DNA of 64,000 nucleotides from Diploscapter coronatus. Lineage: Eukaryota; Nematoda; Chromadorea; Rhabditida; Rhabditidae. Positions 13,901-24,680 of the stretch are shown here, one piece after another. The stretch is taken from contig OZ038422.1 in NCBI GenBank assembly GCA_964036155.1, positions 992,001-1,056,000 on the forward strand. The letters run 5' to 3'. The notes under the pieces are model-generated. The model worked only from the letters and a program-made list of their open reading frames with translations. It had not been told where the DNA came from and made no database searches. Made by a program: the position numbers and the translations under genes. Each line of letters starts with the position of its first letter. Position 1 is the stretch's first letter.

Positions 13901-16900
13901 AAACAATCTTTTGATACCAAAATCTATTTATAAGTTAGTTATTACGAAAATCCTGCATTATGATAGGCGAGAAATGTGTTCTCGCAAAATTCGAGAATAA
14001 TTTGATATCCTATCCGGATGTTCGGGATAAACATTAACGCATAGGTAGGGGGATTACTGATTTGAGCCTAATCCTGAAAATATCCTAATTTCGCGCCGAA
14101 AATTTAACTTGAAACTCATGAAATTTTGGTCGGATTAGGAAAAAATCAAAATACATCAGGAAAAGCGTGCGCTGTAATGAATAAATAATATCTTATATCG
14201 TAAAAATCCGGAAGTCAATGTAAAAATTAAGCTTGGAGCTTTTAAAATATGAAACACCAGAGATCTAAGATATATAATTTTTGATATATAAAATGTATAT
14301 ATTCAAATACGAGCCTGAAAGACAATGTATCAGAATGAAGTCTGAATCTGTTTTCATTCAAATTTTATTTAAACAATGTGACACCAAAAATGAAAGACCG
14401 TTTTTTCCCCCAAAAGCTTGGCTTTTCTCAAAGAATTTCAGCATTTTTCTTCGAATTCTTTTAAATTTTCTGCACCTTTAGCGGCGCGCATGATAATTCA
14501 GATCACAAAAGCAATTGCGCATGCTTAAGCCTGTGTTAATCTAGTGAGTTTTGATGGATCAAAGTTTGCGACACAAAAAGCAAGTCCATTGATAAAATGA
14601 GAAACTTTCGATTATCCCAAAAATTCTCGTTTTTCAATCTTTTAAATCTCGCATTTCTTTTATGTTTCACATTTTTAGCCACGAAATTTTGAGTGGGAGA
14701 TTCACGTTTTAAGATATACGTGAATGATTTCTTATCGCATGGTTAGACTTACTAAAGGTATATATTTTCAGCGTTATTTTAGGCTGAAATCTTTCTTATT
14801 CATGAAATTCTTACCTTTCAGACATTTTTGTATGTCGCTATTCTGTAGACTAAAAGTGACCAGACAATGTGCGCATGAATATTGAAAAAAGCGCAATTTC
14901 CTTGTTTTTCTATCATTTTGATTTTTGACATCTTGAAAGATAAATATCCGTGAAGAAGAAACACTTTTGCACCCCCTTTATTTTGCGATTACTTTCGACT
15001 TTGAAAAATCCTTCACATTAGTTCTCAGTGCAATCGCGCAAATGCCTGTATTTGCGAACTTTAATACTGAGTTTCCTCAATTTCGTAAGAATGTTAGCAT
15101 TTTAACAGAAAGGTTCAAAATAGACGATATCATTTTTACCTTGAACCAAAAGTGAGCACTCATAAAATGTCAGCATTATTCGACAACTACAAGACATTTA
15201 CAAAGATAAACTAGCGTAAATATGAATTCAAAAATGGTCATAGATTTGCTATTTAAATCCATTAATTGAAATTTGAAAACTGCAAGTCATTGCAAAAGAT
15301 CGAATAATTCGAATATGCAATAAATTATATCACAATTAATAATAATAATAATAATGATCCTATTATAAATTATTCAAGTTTCGATGAAAGTTGAATTAGA
15401 AAAAGTTAGGAAAAATATTAATTTAAGGACTTCCAAAGAGCTACCGATACCATTCGAAGGCGTCATGAATCTGCTCAATTTGAAATCAAACAATATGTAG
15501 CGAACTGTCTGTTGGTACATCGAAGAAATATCGAACAGGCCAGGTATTTCAAATTAATTAAAATGAAATGATATAAAATGGAATAGTACACTAAGGTTAA
15601 TATGTAAAAAAAATAGCCATTTAAAAGAGTTACTATTCATTGTATCATGATAAACTTAGGCCTAAGAAATTCAGAGCATGAATATTTAAGATTTAACATT
15701 TTTTTTTTTATATTTTAATACCAATACCAGAAAATATATTCTTAAAGATAACTTTTGGATGTCAAAAGTCAGATGTAATTTTTCTCTTATCACAGGATTA
15801 AAATAATCATTTTCATCAAAACCAGAAAAGCGTCTATCAAAACAAAACGACTTTTGTGGGCGGATTAAGAGCACGGGCGATCTTCGGAAAAAGGCTGCAA
15901 ATTTTTCGAAGTGAAGATTAAAAACTTTAGGATTACTGTAGGAACTAGAACTAAGCAGATTTTATGCCTGAACAAGAAATCTTAGGGAAAAGGGATACGC
16001 ATGACAATTTTTAATATGCAACTTTGATGCATAAGGGATTTAGAACAAAACTTTATGACGAAAATAGATTAATATAGAGGATTCATATTCTGCTGCCTAA
16101 TTCGTGATTTGAGCTAAATGTTTTAGGAAGAAAAGAAAGAACTTCGATAAAGACACTACGAGTATTCTTCAAGCTTACTTCGATAAGCACCTTGATCATC
16201 CATACCCGAGTGAGGAGCACAAGCAAATGTTGGCTCAGCAATGTGGGATTACGGTACAACAGGTAATTTATCTGTGTTGAAAATTATAGCATTGATCAAG
16301 TAGTAGTGGAAACAACATTTAGATCGCTACTTGGAAACCGTGAAGCCACGAGACATAGGCGAAATAGTATAGGGTTTAGGGTAGGGTATGAGGGATGATA
16401 GGGCTTTCTTTTCCACATTATTTCTCAATGTCTCGTGGTTTCTAAGTTGCCATTTAGATTAAGCTATTCGAGACTCGAACATTTGCAAAACATCCTATTT
16501 TGATAATAAAGGAATGAGGCAGCTACATATCAAATAAAAATATGAATTTCATTAATATATATTCGAAAAATTTTGAATGATATTTATATTTTGAAAAGGT
16601 AGCGAGAAGAAAAGATCAAGATATATATTGAATTATGAAAAAATATTTTGAAACAGAAAAATGAAATTCAGGTAAACAACTGGTTTGGTAACCAAAGAAT
16701 TCGCAGAAGGAAGCAAATTGAAGATAGCCGACTTCAACGTAAGCCTTCAATTTCATATAGCGACGACTTTAATGTATCACAGAGTTTAATCTATGACATA
16801 TCACTTTTTCATATATTATGCATTTTCAAGAGTTGCATGCCTTCACAAAGACTATCCCCCATGTCATGGGAAAATTGAACAATCAGATATTGGGGATTTG

Positions 16901-17663
16901 AAGCTCGGAAGTGAAAGATTTAAATTTAAATCCATTTTTAAGTCGTTTACGCATTAATCATATATGAACGTTAAAGGTCACATATTATAGAGCAATTCTT
17001 AAAATCTGCTCCATTACCAAACTTTAGCAATATTTTAAATTTCAAATAATTGAATAGATTATAAATGATTAATAATATTAACTACGTTATTATATCATTT
17101 GAAGACGAGCAAAACTCTGAAATGTATTGCCAAGATGGATCAAATTTGGAGCAACTAGTACAGCCTAGTGGCATCATCGAAATGCCTCTTGAAGATGGTA
17201 GTCAGCAAAAGCTATTCATCATTCATCCACAACCTAATCAGGTAGTTATTACTAAATTATGTTAGAAACAGAAAACAATCAATGTATATAAAAAAAAGCA
17301 ATTATTGAATATTTTGATTTTCTGAAGCTCGTTTCAAAATGGTTAAATAGAAAATTTGGTATGATAATCTCAATTTTTGAAGCTAACGCTATTGTTGATT
17401 CTCAAATCTTGGAAGTGTGCAAAGTGGTGCACATAGTTATTTTTAGTGGGTTAGAAAATCGAGAAATAATACGCGAAAAGGAGAGCAACTGGGCTAAAAT
17501 CGCTTATTTCTCCTCCTCCCCCATTTTCGACCTCCCAGATTTGGGCATCAACAATAAAGTTTAGATCTATTATCAAGCCTTTGACGGTGATATGTATATG
17601 CCTGGTCCGTCTAACTCGGAAATTCACCAGATCTATGGAGCCAATGAAGATTTCCAACAGTAA
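10940..17663 (+). CDS. PBC-class TALE homeodomain transcription factor
   Basis: Exons: 10940-11009 (tentative), 11374-11444, 11511-11575, 12285-12425, 13302-13376, 15428-15543, 16127-16262, 16672-16738, 17105-17241, 17565-17663 (stop TAA). The homeodomain spans exons 7-8: [18 protein letters not shown], the TALE loop [11 protein letters not shown], and helix 3 [15 protein letters not shown]. Upstream exons match the PBC-A and PBC-B blocks, including [28 protein letters not shown] and [18 protein letters not shown] proteins (PBX/extradenticle, C. elegans CEH-20, CEH-40, CEH-60) are nuclear Hox/Meis cofactors. This one is divergent: PBC-A is short, and the usual KRIRYKK end of helix 3 reads QRIRRRK. 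Exon 1 resembles PBC-A (LLNQLQSM) but ends in phase 1 while exon 2 needs phase 2. The start may instead be the ATG at 11384, giving 298 residues. A poly(A) signal AATAAA lies at 17783. Confidence 0.9.
11064..11223. repeat. Family D palindromic element, copy 1
   Basis: Long near-perfect arms: TTGCAACTCGCTCGAAATAG on the left, its inverse CTATTTCGAGCGAGTTACAA on the right, with outer GTTGCAATGCAAC. It lies in the first intron of the homeobox gene. Also found at 33494-33632, with an internally deleted remnant at 54054-54103. Confidence 0.8.
11760..11849. repeat. Family C MITE, copy 1, with 9-bp flanking duplication
   Basis: Terminal repeats GGCTTCTTGTATTCCACACC and GGTGTGGAATATAAAAGGCC (inverted). 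Flanks are TTAAGAGAG (11751-11759) and TTAAGGGAG (11850-11858), a 9-bp duplication with one mismatch. It lies in a homeobox-gene intron. Confidence 0.82.
13154..13260. repeat. Family G palindromic element, copy 1
   Basis: Ends GTAGTTACATACC and GCAACGATGCTAC form degenerate inverted repeats, similar to the copies at 38071 and 56908. It lies in a homeobox-gene intron. Confidence 0.55.
16325..16451. repeat. Family A MITE, copy 2, with 8-bp target duplication
   Basis: Starts CGCTACTTGGAAACC and ends TTTCTAAGTTGCC. Perfect 8-bp direct repeats ATTTAGAT lie at 16317-16324 and 16452-16459. It sits in the intron that splits the homeodomain coding sequence. Confidence 0.9.
17391..17555. repeat. Family B palindromic element, copy 1
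   Basis: Terminal repeats TTGTTGATTCTCAAATC and GATTTGGGCATCAACAA, flanked by TA. The internal motif GCAAAGTGGTGCAC is shared with the other family B copies. It fills much of the last homeobox-gene intron, ending 10 bp before the acceptor. Confidence 0.82.
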
Positions 17664-17782
17664 TTATTATAATTACTTTAATTGTCCAATTATCTAACAT
17701 AATTTATTGCGTTAATTACTTAATTATACACGACTTATTGTTAACATATTGCACACAACGTTAAGTGACTCGATTATAAATG

Positions 17783-17788
17783 AATAAA
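17783..17788 (+). other. Polyadenylation signal AATAAA of the homeobox gene
   Basis: AATAAA begins 120 bases downstream of the TAA stop on the coding strand; it is the first such hexamer after the stop. Confidence 0.5.
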
Positions 17789-18872
17789 TACATACAATAT
17801 AATAGGTGAAAGATAAATATCGATCACAATGATGATAATGATAACACCGAGATGATTATGATATCGGGTATAAAATGATGATAAATAATAGTGAACATCT
17901 GGAAGCCTATATATTTTCACATATTCACCATTGAACTATGAAAATACGTGGCTTTCAAGTTATCAACGAGAATATAAATGAAAAATGCACGAAAATTGCA
18001 ATTCCAAGCGTTATATATTGCAATTTGCAAATGTTACAGTAACCTGGTGATCTTAGAAGCGTTCGAATTAAGCAAGGACAAATATTGAAATTTTGAAAAC
18101 TAAGCAAATAAACGGTATTGAAAATCAAGAGTGCAATATTAGAAGAAGAGTGATAGTGAAAAATAAGCAAATTAGAAGGTGTTAAATTAATCGTAAAACC
18201 ACGCATCGGGATTTGGTTTAAGTCTCAAAATCAAGAAATTAGTTCACGCGTAGTTCAGACTGCAAAATTTCAGCTAAATGTATATTGCAATATATAAGAA
18301 TTGATCAGAAATCACTATATTGCAAAATACATTTTCAAAGAAACTTCTGCAACTTCAGAAAAAATTTCTAGACGTTTCCAAAAGTTTCCAAAATATAACG
18401 AGTGACGGTGAGTGTTCTAAAACGAACAGTACTCTACGTATATCTCGAACATCAATGAAGATATAGGGAAGAAAAGTCGATTTCCAAACAGACTCCGAAA
18501 GCATCCCGGAACTTGGTTCCGGAACTTTCGGAACAGGTTTCAGAAGCACCGACAACCGGGGCAGGGATAGGACAGGGCGGAAAGATAGATTTTGGGGTTG
18601 GGGTTTATATCGTACTGATGTGTTTAGTTTAATCTGAAATTCAAATTCCTTGAAAATAATACTACTTAAACCTATCATGAATTTGGTTTAATTCGTAGCT
18701 GTAGTATATTAAATCCAGTATTAATTTCTTGCAGCGCGATTCACCGCCAGTACGATATAAGAGAAGTACAGAGATAGCGAAAAATAGAAGCAAAATTAAT
18801 TGATTTTTGAAATCTAAGTAGAAATAAGCGAGAATACTAGCTCAGCAAAATATTGTTGGGATTGAAATACTA

Positions 18873-18973
18873 CTGGTTGGGAGAGAACGCCGATATTCAA
18901 GTATTACGCTGGTCGTTCTAAATTCGATTTCTACTTTCTGCATGAATATGTCGACTTTCTCTCCAATCAACGA
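18873..18973. repeat. Family E palindromic element, copy 2
   Basis: Contains GGTTGGGAGAGAACGC and ends TCTCCAATCAACGA followed by TA. It is shorter than copy 1 (6168-6308). Confidence 0.7.
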
Positions 18974-19188
18974 TAATACAAATCGTTGAGGGTCTGAAAT
19001 GATAAAACGATTAGAAAAATTTAAGCTATTCCTGTGTAGATTCGAATAAACAAAGTAAATACAATTTCGATTTCGGGGTAACAAAAATTGGGGAAAGAAT
19101 TTTGGGACTATTCCGCCTTTCCGTCGTCTATTTTTGGTGGTTTCATAAAGCTCTGCCTCTCAAACATCGTGATAGTATGTTTATCACT

Positions 19189-22100
19189 TTACAAGTTGTA
19201 AGGCGGGAGGAATTTGTAGACCAGTCGCTGCTTCTTTTCCGGCTTTTGGATGATACCTACAAAAAAACACCTCACATAAATTGAAACATTATGACCATAT
19301 GAGGGGGGTAGATATTGCATACTCTTTGCAACTCGCTTTTGCTCGAGCCACATTCCCTCTTTCCTTTCCCCCCTCTCTTTGTTATCTCTTCCATTTCTTC
19401 AAAACGTTGCTATTTCTCGGGGTTGGGTCTAGGAGAGGAGAGTTGCAAAGAGTGTGCGCAATATCTGCCCTCTCACACTCCATAATACCCGCAGGATGCC
19501 TACCTTTCTTGTAATACTGTCTCAAACTTCGCGACAGTTTATCATAGTTCATCTGAGAGCGATTTTTACGCTGTCCCCAGAATCTCGCCAGATGATGGGA
19601 GGACTCGATTTTGAAGGTGCCTAAAGCCAATTATTACCATTTTGGTACTAAAGACCCCATTTCTGATGCCAATGGTACCCACCTTCTTCCCTATCGACCC
19701 ATCTGACGCAGGAACCATATTGCTTGGGCTGGTCTAGCAACTCTCTGATGAAGTGCCAAAGGTGCACGGTTCCGGAGTGTCTTGGGAACGGAGATCGGGG
19801 CTCCGCATCTTCGGAGGAGCGGGAACTACTAAATTGAAAATTTTAGAAGCTGAAACCTCCGGAAGCATTTTTGATACTTACTTCATATGATAATCGCTGA
19901 GATTAGCCGGATCCTGCTGACAGAAATGCATATCATTTTGCATGTGCAAAAAGTTCATCGGAAACTCCTTGCTGTCGTCTTCGGGCACTGAAATTGGGGA
20001 AAATCGATAAAAAAATGGTTGACTTATTGATTTTCTTACATTCTTGGATGCTTCCAGAGCTGCTCATCTCGGAATTGCAAGGGGAAGACATGTTGCGCTG
20101 CATGAAGTAGGGACTTTGAGCATTGTTATCGATGTGTGAACCAGCAAATTGGGCTAAATTAGCATAATTAGTGCTTTAATGGCATAATAATATCAACAGA
20201 AAAATAGTATCATTATAACGGCATATCATGAATCAAAGTTAGTGTTATATATAATATTTTGAAAATAATACCGGAAGGATGGATAAATTATCATGAGTTT
20301 GATGAATTTCCTACCTCCATTATAGAAACATAGATTCGGCGGGTTTCCATTAGCTCCCGCATTATTGGCTCTGTCACCATTGAACCGGGGGAAATTGGAG
20401 ATGCCTTTCTTGCTGATATTATCATCGATTGGTGAAGTCAAGCACGAGCTGTTGCCACTTGTGAAGGACTGAATTCATATACTTTATACATCGCTGATTG
20501 GAGAGCCAAGTCTAGATATTCATTTCGAAAATTAGAAATTGAATTTAAATTTTGCCAACAAATTACTGTATGGGCTGTCATACGTTTCAAATCATAGGGA
20601 AGATCATCACAATATATCGCGCTATATTGTGATAAAAATGATAACGGATTTCTCAGAGCGTGACCCGCAGAAATAATAACGCACTTTTTCGAGAGAGATA
20701 AAGAAGACATGCCTTTCTCACTCTCTTTCTCGATATGACACGCTATTATTTTTCTGCCGAGTGTCGATTTCCGGGTCGAGTTTTGAGAAGTCTGAATGAT
20801 CATCCATAGCACGTATTATCCCCAAATCGAGGAATTTCAAGATTTAAGAAAAGTGATCATTTTATCGCGATTTTGCTCACTACGCCTAATCATGTATCAT
20901 TTGGAAATCCGTTTAGAAAGCTCATAACTTTTGTACTGGATAAATAGTCAACAATATACGTGCATGTTGCACGCGAATTTGTAGCGAACAAATTAACGAA
21001 TAAAATCCGGAATTTACAAAGATTTGGGAAAAAGAATGTTATCTTAAAAACCCAGAGTATATCTTGGAAGATTTTTTTAAAGAAAAGAATATTATTTGAA
21101 AAGAGGGTGGATCCTAGGTTATTTTGAAATATATCTATTTTTCTACCCAATTAGAAGAGTCCTTCGAAGTCGAGCTATCCACTGCGGTCATCCTAGCGCT
21201 CTGACCGCTACATTGTTGGTCGTGGTAGGTTTCGAAGGCTAAAATATTAAAAAAAAAATAAAATAAAAATATTCAGTAGCTTGTTCTTTATTTTCTGGTT
21301 AAATGATAACAGAATATATCTATATCTATTGATCTCATAATCTGACTATTCTATGATTATAATTTGACTCTACTTCCCAGGACTGCGCAAAGATGAATTG
21401 ATTTTTGAGCTATAAAATACATTTCGAAAAGAAGAATATGCATACCAGTTTTCCAGAGTTGAAGTTGAGCATACAGCGTATCCCCTCCTTCTGGGGACAG
21501 ATTGCGAAATTCCGTTTCTGACATGCCCAGAAGTGTTCTGCCATTCAGGAAGGGTCGTCTGGGTGGATTCAGATTGAACTGCTGGCACATTTCGTTGATC
21601 CATCGGGAACCGTGTTCCTCAGACCAGTTGATCGCGTCTGAAGGACAATGATTAATCTGATATAAAATCGTAATTTAACTAGAATGGCCGACTTGGAAAC
21701 CGCGGCGAGACCACAAGACATTGAGAAATAGCGTGAGAAAAGAAAGTCTATCACCCCCATACCCTACCCTAAACTCTATGCTATTTCGCCTATTTCTCAT
21801 GGTTTCCAAATAGTCCTAGAATGAGATCAATTTATACCCAAGGTATAAGGTTTGATGAGCCAGGATAAAATCAGAATAAATCAAGGATAAGAGAATCATG
21901 GCGTTTATAACAAGATCAGGATTGAAGTCGATGGATAAGCCCAAAATGAATTATACCGGTAGGAAGTCCAAGCTTGGAGCAGGTAGTCGAGATGTCCTGG
22001 ATCAGATGACGAAGGATCAGATCCCGATATATCTCCATCTGCTGGGCATCATCATTATTGCCGTCCTGCTCAGGTTGGGCTTGATTGTTGTTCTCGGAGA

Positions 22101-24680
22101 ATTGGTGATTGTTGCCTAAAATATTTATATCAATGTGGGCAATATGGTATGTTCCAAAAATATCATCATCATAATCATATGTTCAAGACTATGTGCAATA
22201 GTCCGACGACGGATCCCAGTAATAGCAAACCCCTATTTTTTTGTTGATAATTCAGACCTATTACTTAAAACTTGTTTTTCTTCCCAAAAATATCATTTTT
22301 ATTCTTCTCAGATTTTCAATGTTTCTTTTTTCGAAATTTTGATACCCGCACTTTTTCCACGAATTTCGAAAAATCACACCCGCGCCCACGATTTTTATTG
22401 CAGGTCTGATCCTTCCCAAAATCTCCCTAAAGTCCTCTACGATTCTCCTTTCAAACTTTGAGAGTCGTCTGGTTTGTGAACAGGTCAATTGCTCGGACGA
22501 ATAATGTCCTCGGCGTTCGGGAAGGAAGCGATTTCAAACCAGTTTAAATCCCCGATAAAAACATTAAATCTCGCGAAAATACCACTATTCTCCTAGAGGA
22601 AAAAAGAAGTCAGACATCTCGTTCTCTGCGTCTCTACCATTATCGTATTGAATAAAAAATCATTGAAAGTTTCCCCATCCCTGAAAGAAACCGGTATTTT
22701 TAAAGTGAAACTTAAAACTGGTTGACCTCGATTTCGCGCGAAGCAAGGAAAAACGCCTATGAAATATCGTAATTGATACACGCGCAAGAATTTTCCCTAC
22801 ACGAAAACGACGAATTTGCACGAGAAATTGCAGCACCTGTGCTAGTTTTGCTGTCATCGTAGAACGCAAACGGCTGATCTTGATGGTGTAGTGGTTCAGA
22901 GAGGACGGAATTCATCTGAAATTCGTTTTCCTGACTTTTTTATTGGCAAAGTTTGAAGTCATTTGGTGATCGAGATTTTTGCCAAAAAAGAAAATTGCCA
23001 AACTTATTGTCAATGACAGATGATTTGAGGCGAATTAGATGACACTTTCATTTGATGCGCGAAAATTGACTTATTGTTTGCAGCACACTTTACGTTATTA
23101 CATCATATTCAAGGAATGTGTTTTGGTGGCTATTTGTGTTTACGCAATACACACTTTGCATATGTCGAATTTGTGCGCGTCATTTATTTTGTCTCAAGAC
23201 ATCGGTCATTGGCAGTACCTTTAGGCTATGGGACGGTCGTCTGCAGAAGGCTGTTTGGAGCGAAGCGGCTGCGGCGTCGACGCTAGCAGTTGGAACGGCT
23301 TTCGATTTCTCTATCAATGGAACGGCCTGGATGTAAGTCACTAATTATTCATAAATCACTGCTTATATATGGCATTTTAATCCCCAAATTTTCTGCATAA
23401 TTATAACCTAGACGGTCTCCACCTTCGGCAAGAATTTCTCATGCAAAATCTTTAATTTTTGGTATCCACGATGACTAATTTGATTTCATAGTTGATAGTA
23501 TCATCATGAAATTCGTAATGGTTGATTTTGGGACACGTCATTTTCAAAGCCTGAGAGTTTAAGAATTTTCGCCTTGGTTTTTCACCGTCCGTAAAATCAC
23601 TTCTCTCGCAGCATTTTCTCGGTCGCATTTATCATTTTATCACGAGTCTCGGCTCGTCCTGTTTAGCATTCGAAATTGCCAACTTTTCGGCCGGGTTATC
23701 AATTTTATCAATGATTTTGCCCTGGCGATTGACGCAAATCAACTGTCCATATCAGTAGCCGAGAGTGCAAATAAGTGAAAATTATCATGTTTTAGCTTTA
23801 AGCCGAAACTGAAAAAGAAGATGAAACAGAGTGTTTGGGTTTGTAACTGGACAATAAGAAGAAAAAACAGATCACGAGAAGAAAAAGAATAGATTGAAGC
23901 TTGAGAATGACATGGTGAAATGGCTCTAATGGTACCGAAAAAGTCCCATTTTGGTAATTCTTGGTATCATCCGCTTTAGAAAAACAATCGATCAAGAAGG
24001 ACCGTTTTTAGTCCTGAAATAGGAAAAATGTGTATATCTTGATACCCTAGTTTTTACTTTTTCCGAGCCTCTTTGCGTTCCCTTTTTCAACAATTTTCCT
24101 TGTTGCTTGGAAAAGAGCAGAGATCTAACAACTCGCTACCCACTGCATCACAGCGCCACGAAGCGAGACTCGCATTTTTGCGTTACGTGCTTGGTTATCA
24201 GAGGCGAAAGAGCATTAGAAATGACGAGATTTGGAGAAGCTCGAAAAATCAAACGTTTCTAGGAAGGCTTCTATACCAAAAGAAAACCCATTTGGCACGA
24301 AAATGGCGCTTACCTTCTCTTCAAATTGGAACAAATCGTCATTGAACGAAGATATAGTTTTAATCGTCATGCTCCCAGCAGAGTGGGGTGGGCTGAGAGA
24401 TGGTAAGTTGAACGGCTTGTTGCACTCAAAGTCATCCATATCGGCTGAAAATCAACTACTTAAGTTTCAGTCCAAAATATCATTTGCTTAAATTTAATAT
24501 GCCATCATATCACATCAGAATATTATTATTTATTTCTTATGCAGGATATTTTAAGCGTATCGGGTTCTTAAAACCTACAGAATTCCGATTTCGGGGACAA
24601 GTCGTATGATGAGCTCACTGAATATGCATAGCCTGAGTCTGGAGCATGCTGAAGGTACGGGTCTTGGTTGTATGGGTAAT
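19189..24680 (-). CDS. ets-4: ETS-domain transcription factor with Pointed domain, SPDEF/ETS-4 type
   Basis: Exons in transcript order: 24680-24579, 24444-24314, 22915-22837, 22115-21957, 21637-21446, 21238-21147, 20468-20315, 20153-20040, 19987-19882, 19828-19683, 19620-19504, 19256-19189 (stop TAA). All phases agree over about 485 codons. A Pointed/SAM domain covers roughly residues 130-221 (LIQDISTTCSKLGLPT, WSEEHGSRWINEMC, LSPEGGDTLYAQLQLWKT). The ETS domain is at the C-terminus, about 393-478: VHLWHFIRELLDQP, FWGQRKNRSQMNYDKLSRSL, RQYYKKG, GIIQKPEKKQRLVYKF. The MNYDKLSRS-RQYYKKG-GIIxKP pattern, ending a few residues after the domain, is characteristic of SPDEF and C. elegans ETS-4; the symbol is inferred from this. 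The first listed exon starts in phase 1, so at least one 5' exon is missing. The ATG at 22915 follows a TTTCAG acceptor and could alternatively serve as the start of a shorter form. Confidence 0.93.
19301..19476. repeat. Palindromic element in ETS last intron
   Basis: The arm GATATTGCATACTCTTTGCA is mirrored by TGCAAAGAGTGTGCGCAATA. The centre is pyrimidine-rich. It occupies most of the intron that interrupts the ETS domain between the Lys-Lys and Gly-Ile-Ile codons. Confidence 0.75.
20657..20766. repeat. Palindromic element in ETS intron, arms around GCAGAAATAATAACG
   Basis: The left arm GAGCGTGACCCGCAGAAATA and the right arm ATTATTTTTCTGCCGAG form a degenerate inverted repeat around a CTCTC-rich centre. 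No second copy was noticed in the window. Confidence 0.6.
21687..21815. repeat. Family A MITE, copy 3, with 8-bp target duplication
   Basis: Begins GCCGACTTGGAAACC and ends GGTTTCCAAATAGTC. Perfect direct repeats CTAGAATG lie at 21679-21686 and 21816-21823. It sits in the intron that splits the Pointed domain of the ETS gene. Confidence 0.9.

Larger units (their letters stand above)
17664..19188. other. Convergent intergenic region between homeobox and ETS genes
   Basis: About 1.5 kb between two stop codons facing each other. It holds 3' flanks (AATAAA at 17783 for the homeobox gene) and one family E element. The open frames at 17955-18206 and 18355-18678 on the minus strand resemble no family and I do not call them. 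Confidence 0.55.

Noticed and set aside
20438..20812. 124-codon open frame on the minus strand
   Set aside because: It runs out of a real ETS exon (another frame) into an intron and through a palindromic element; the frame does not match the ETS protein.
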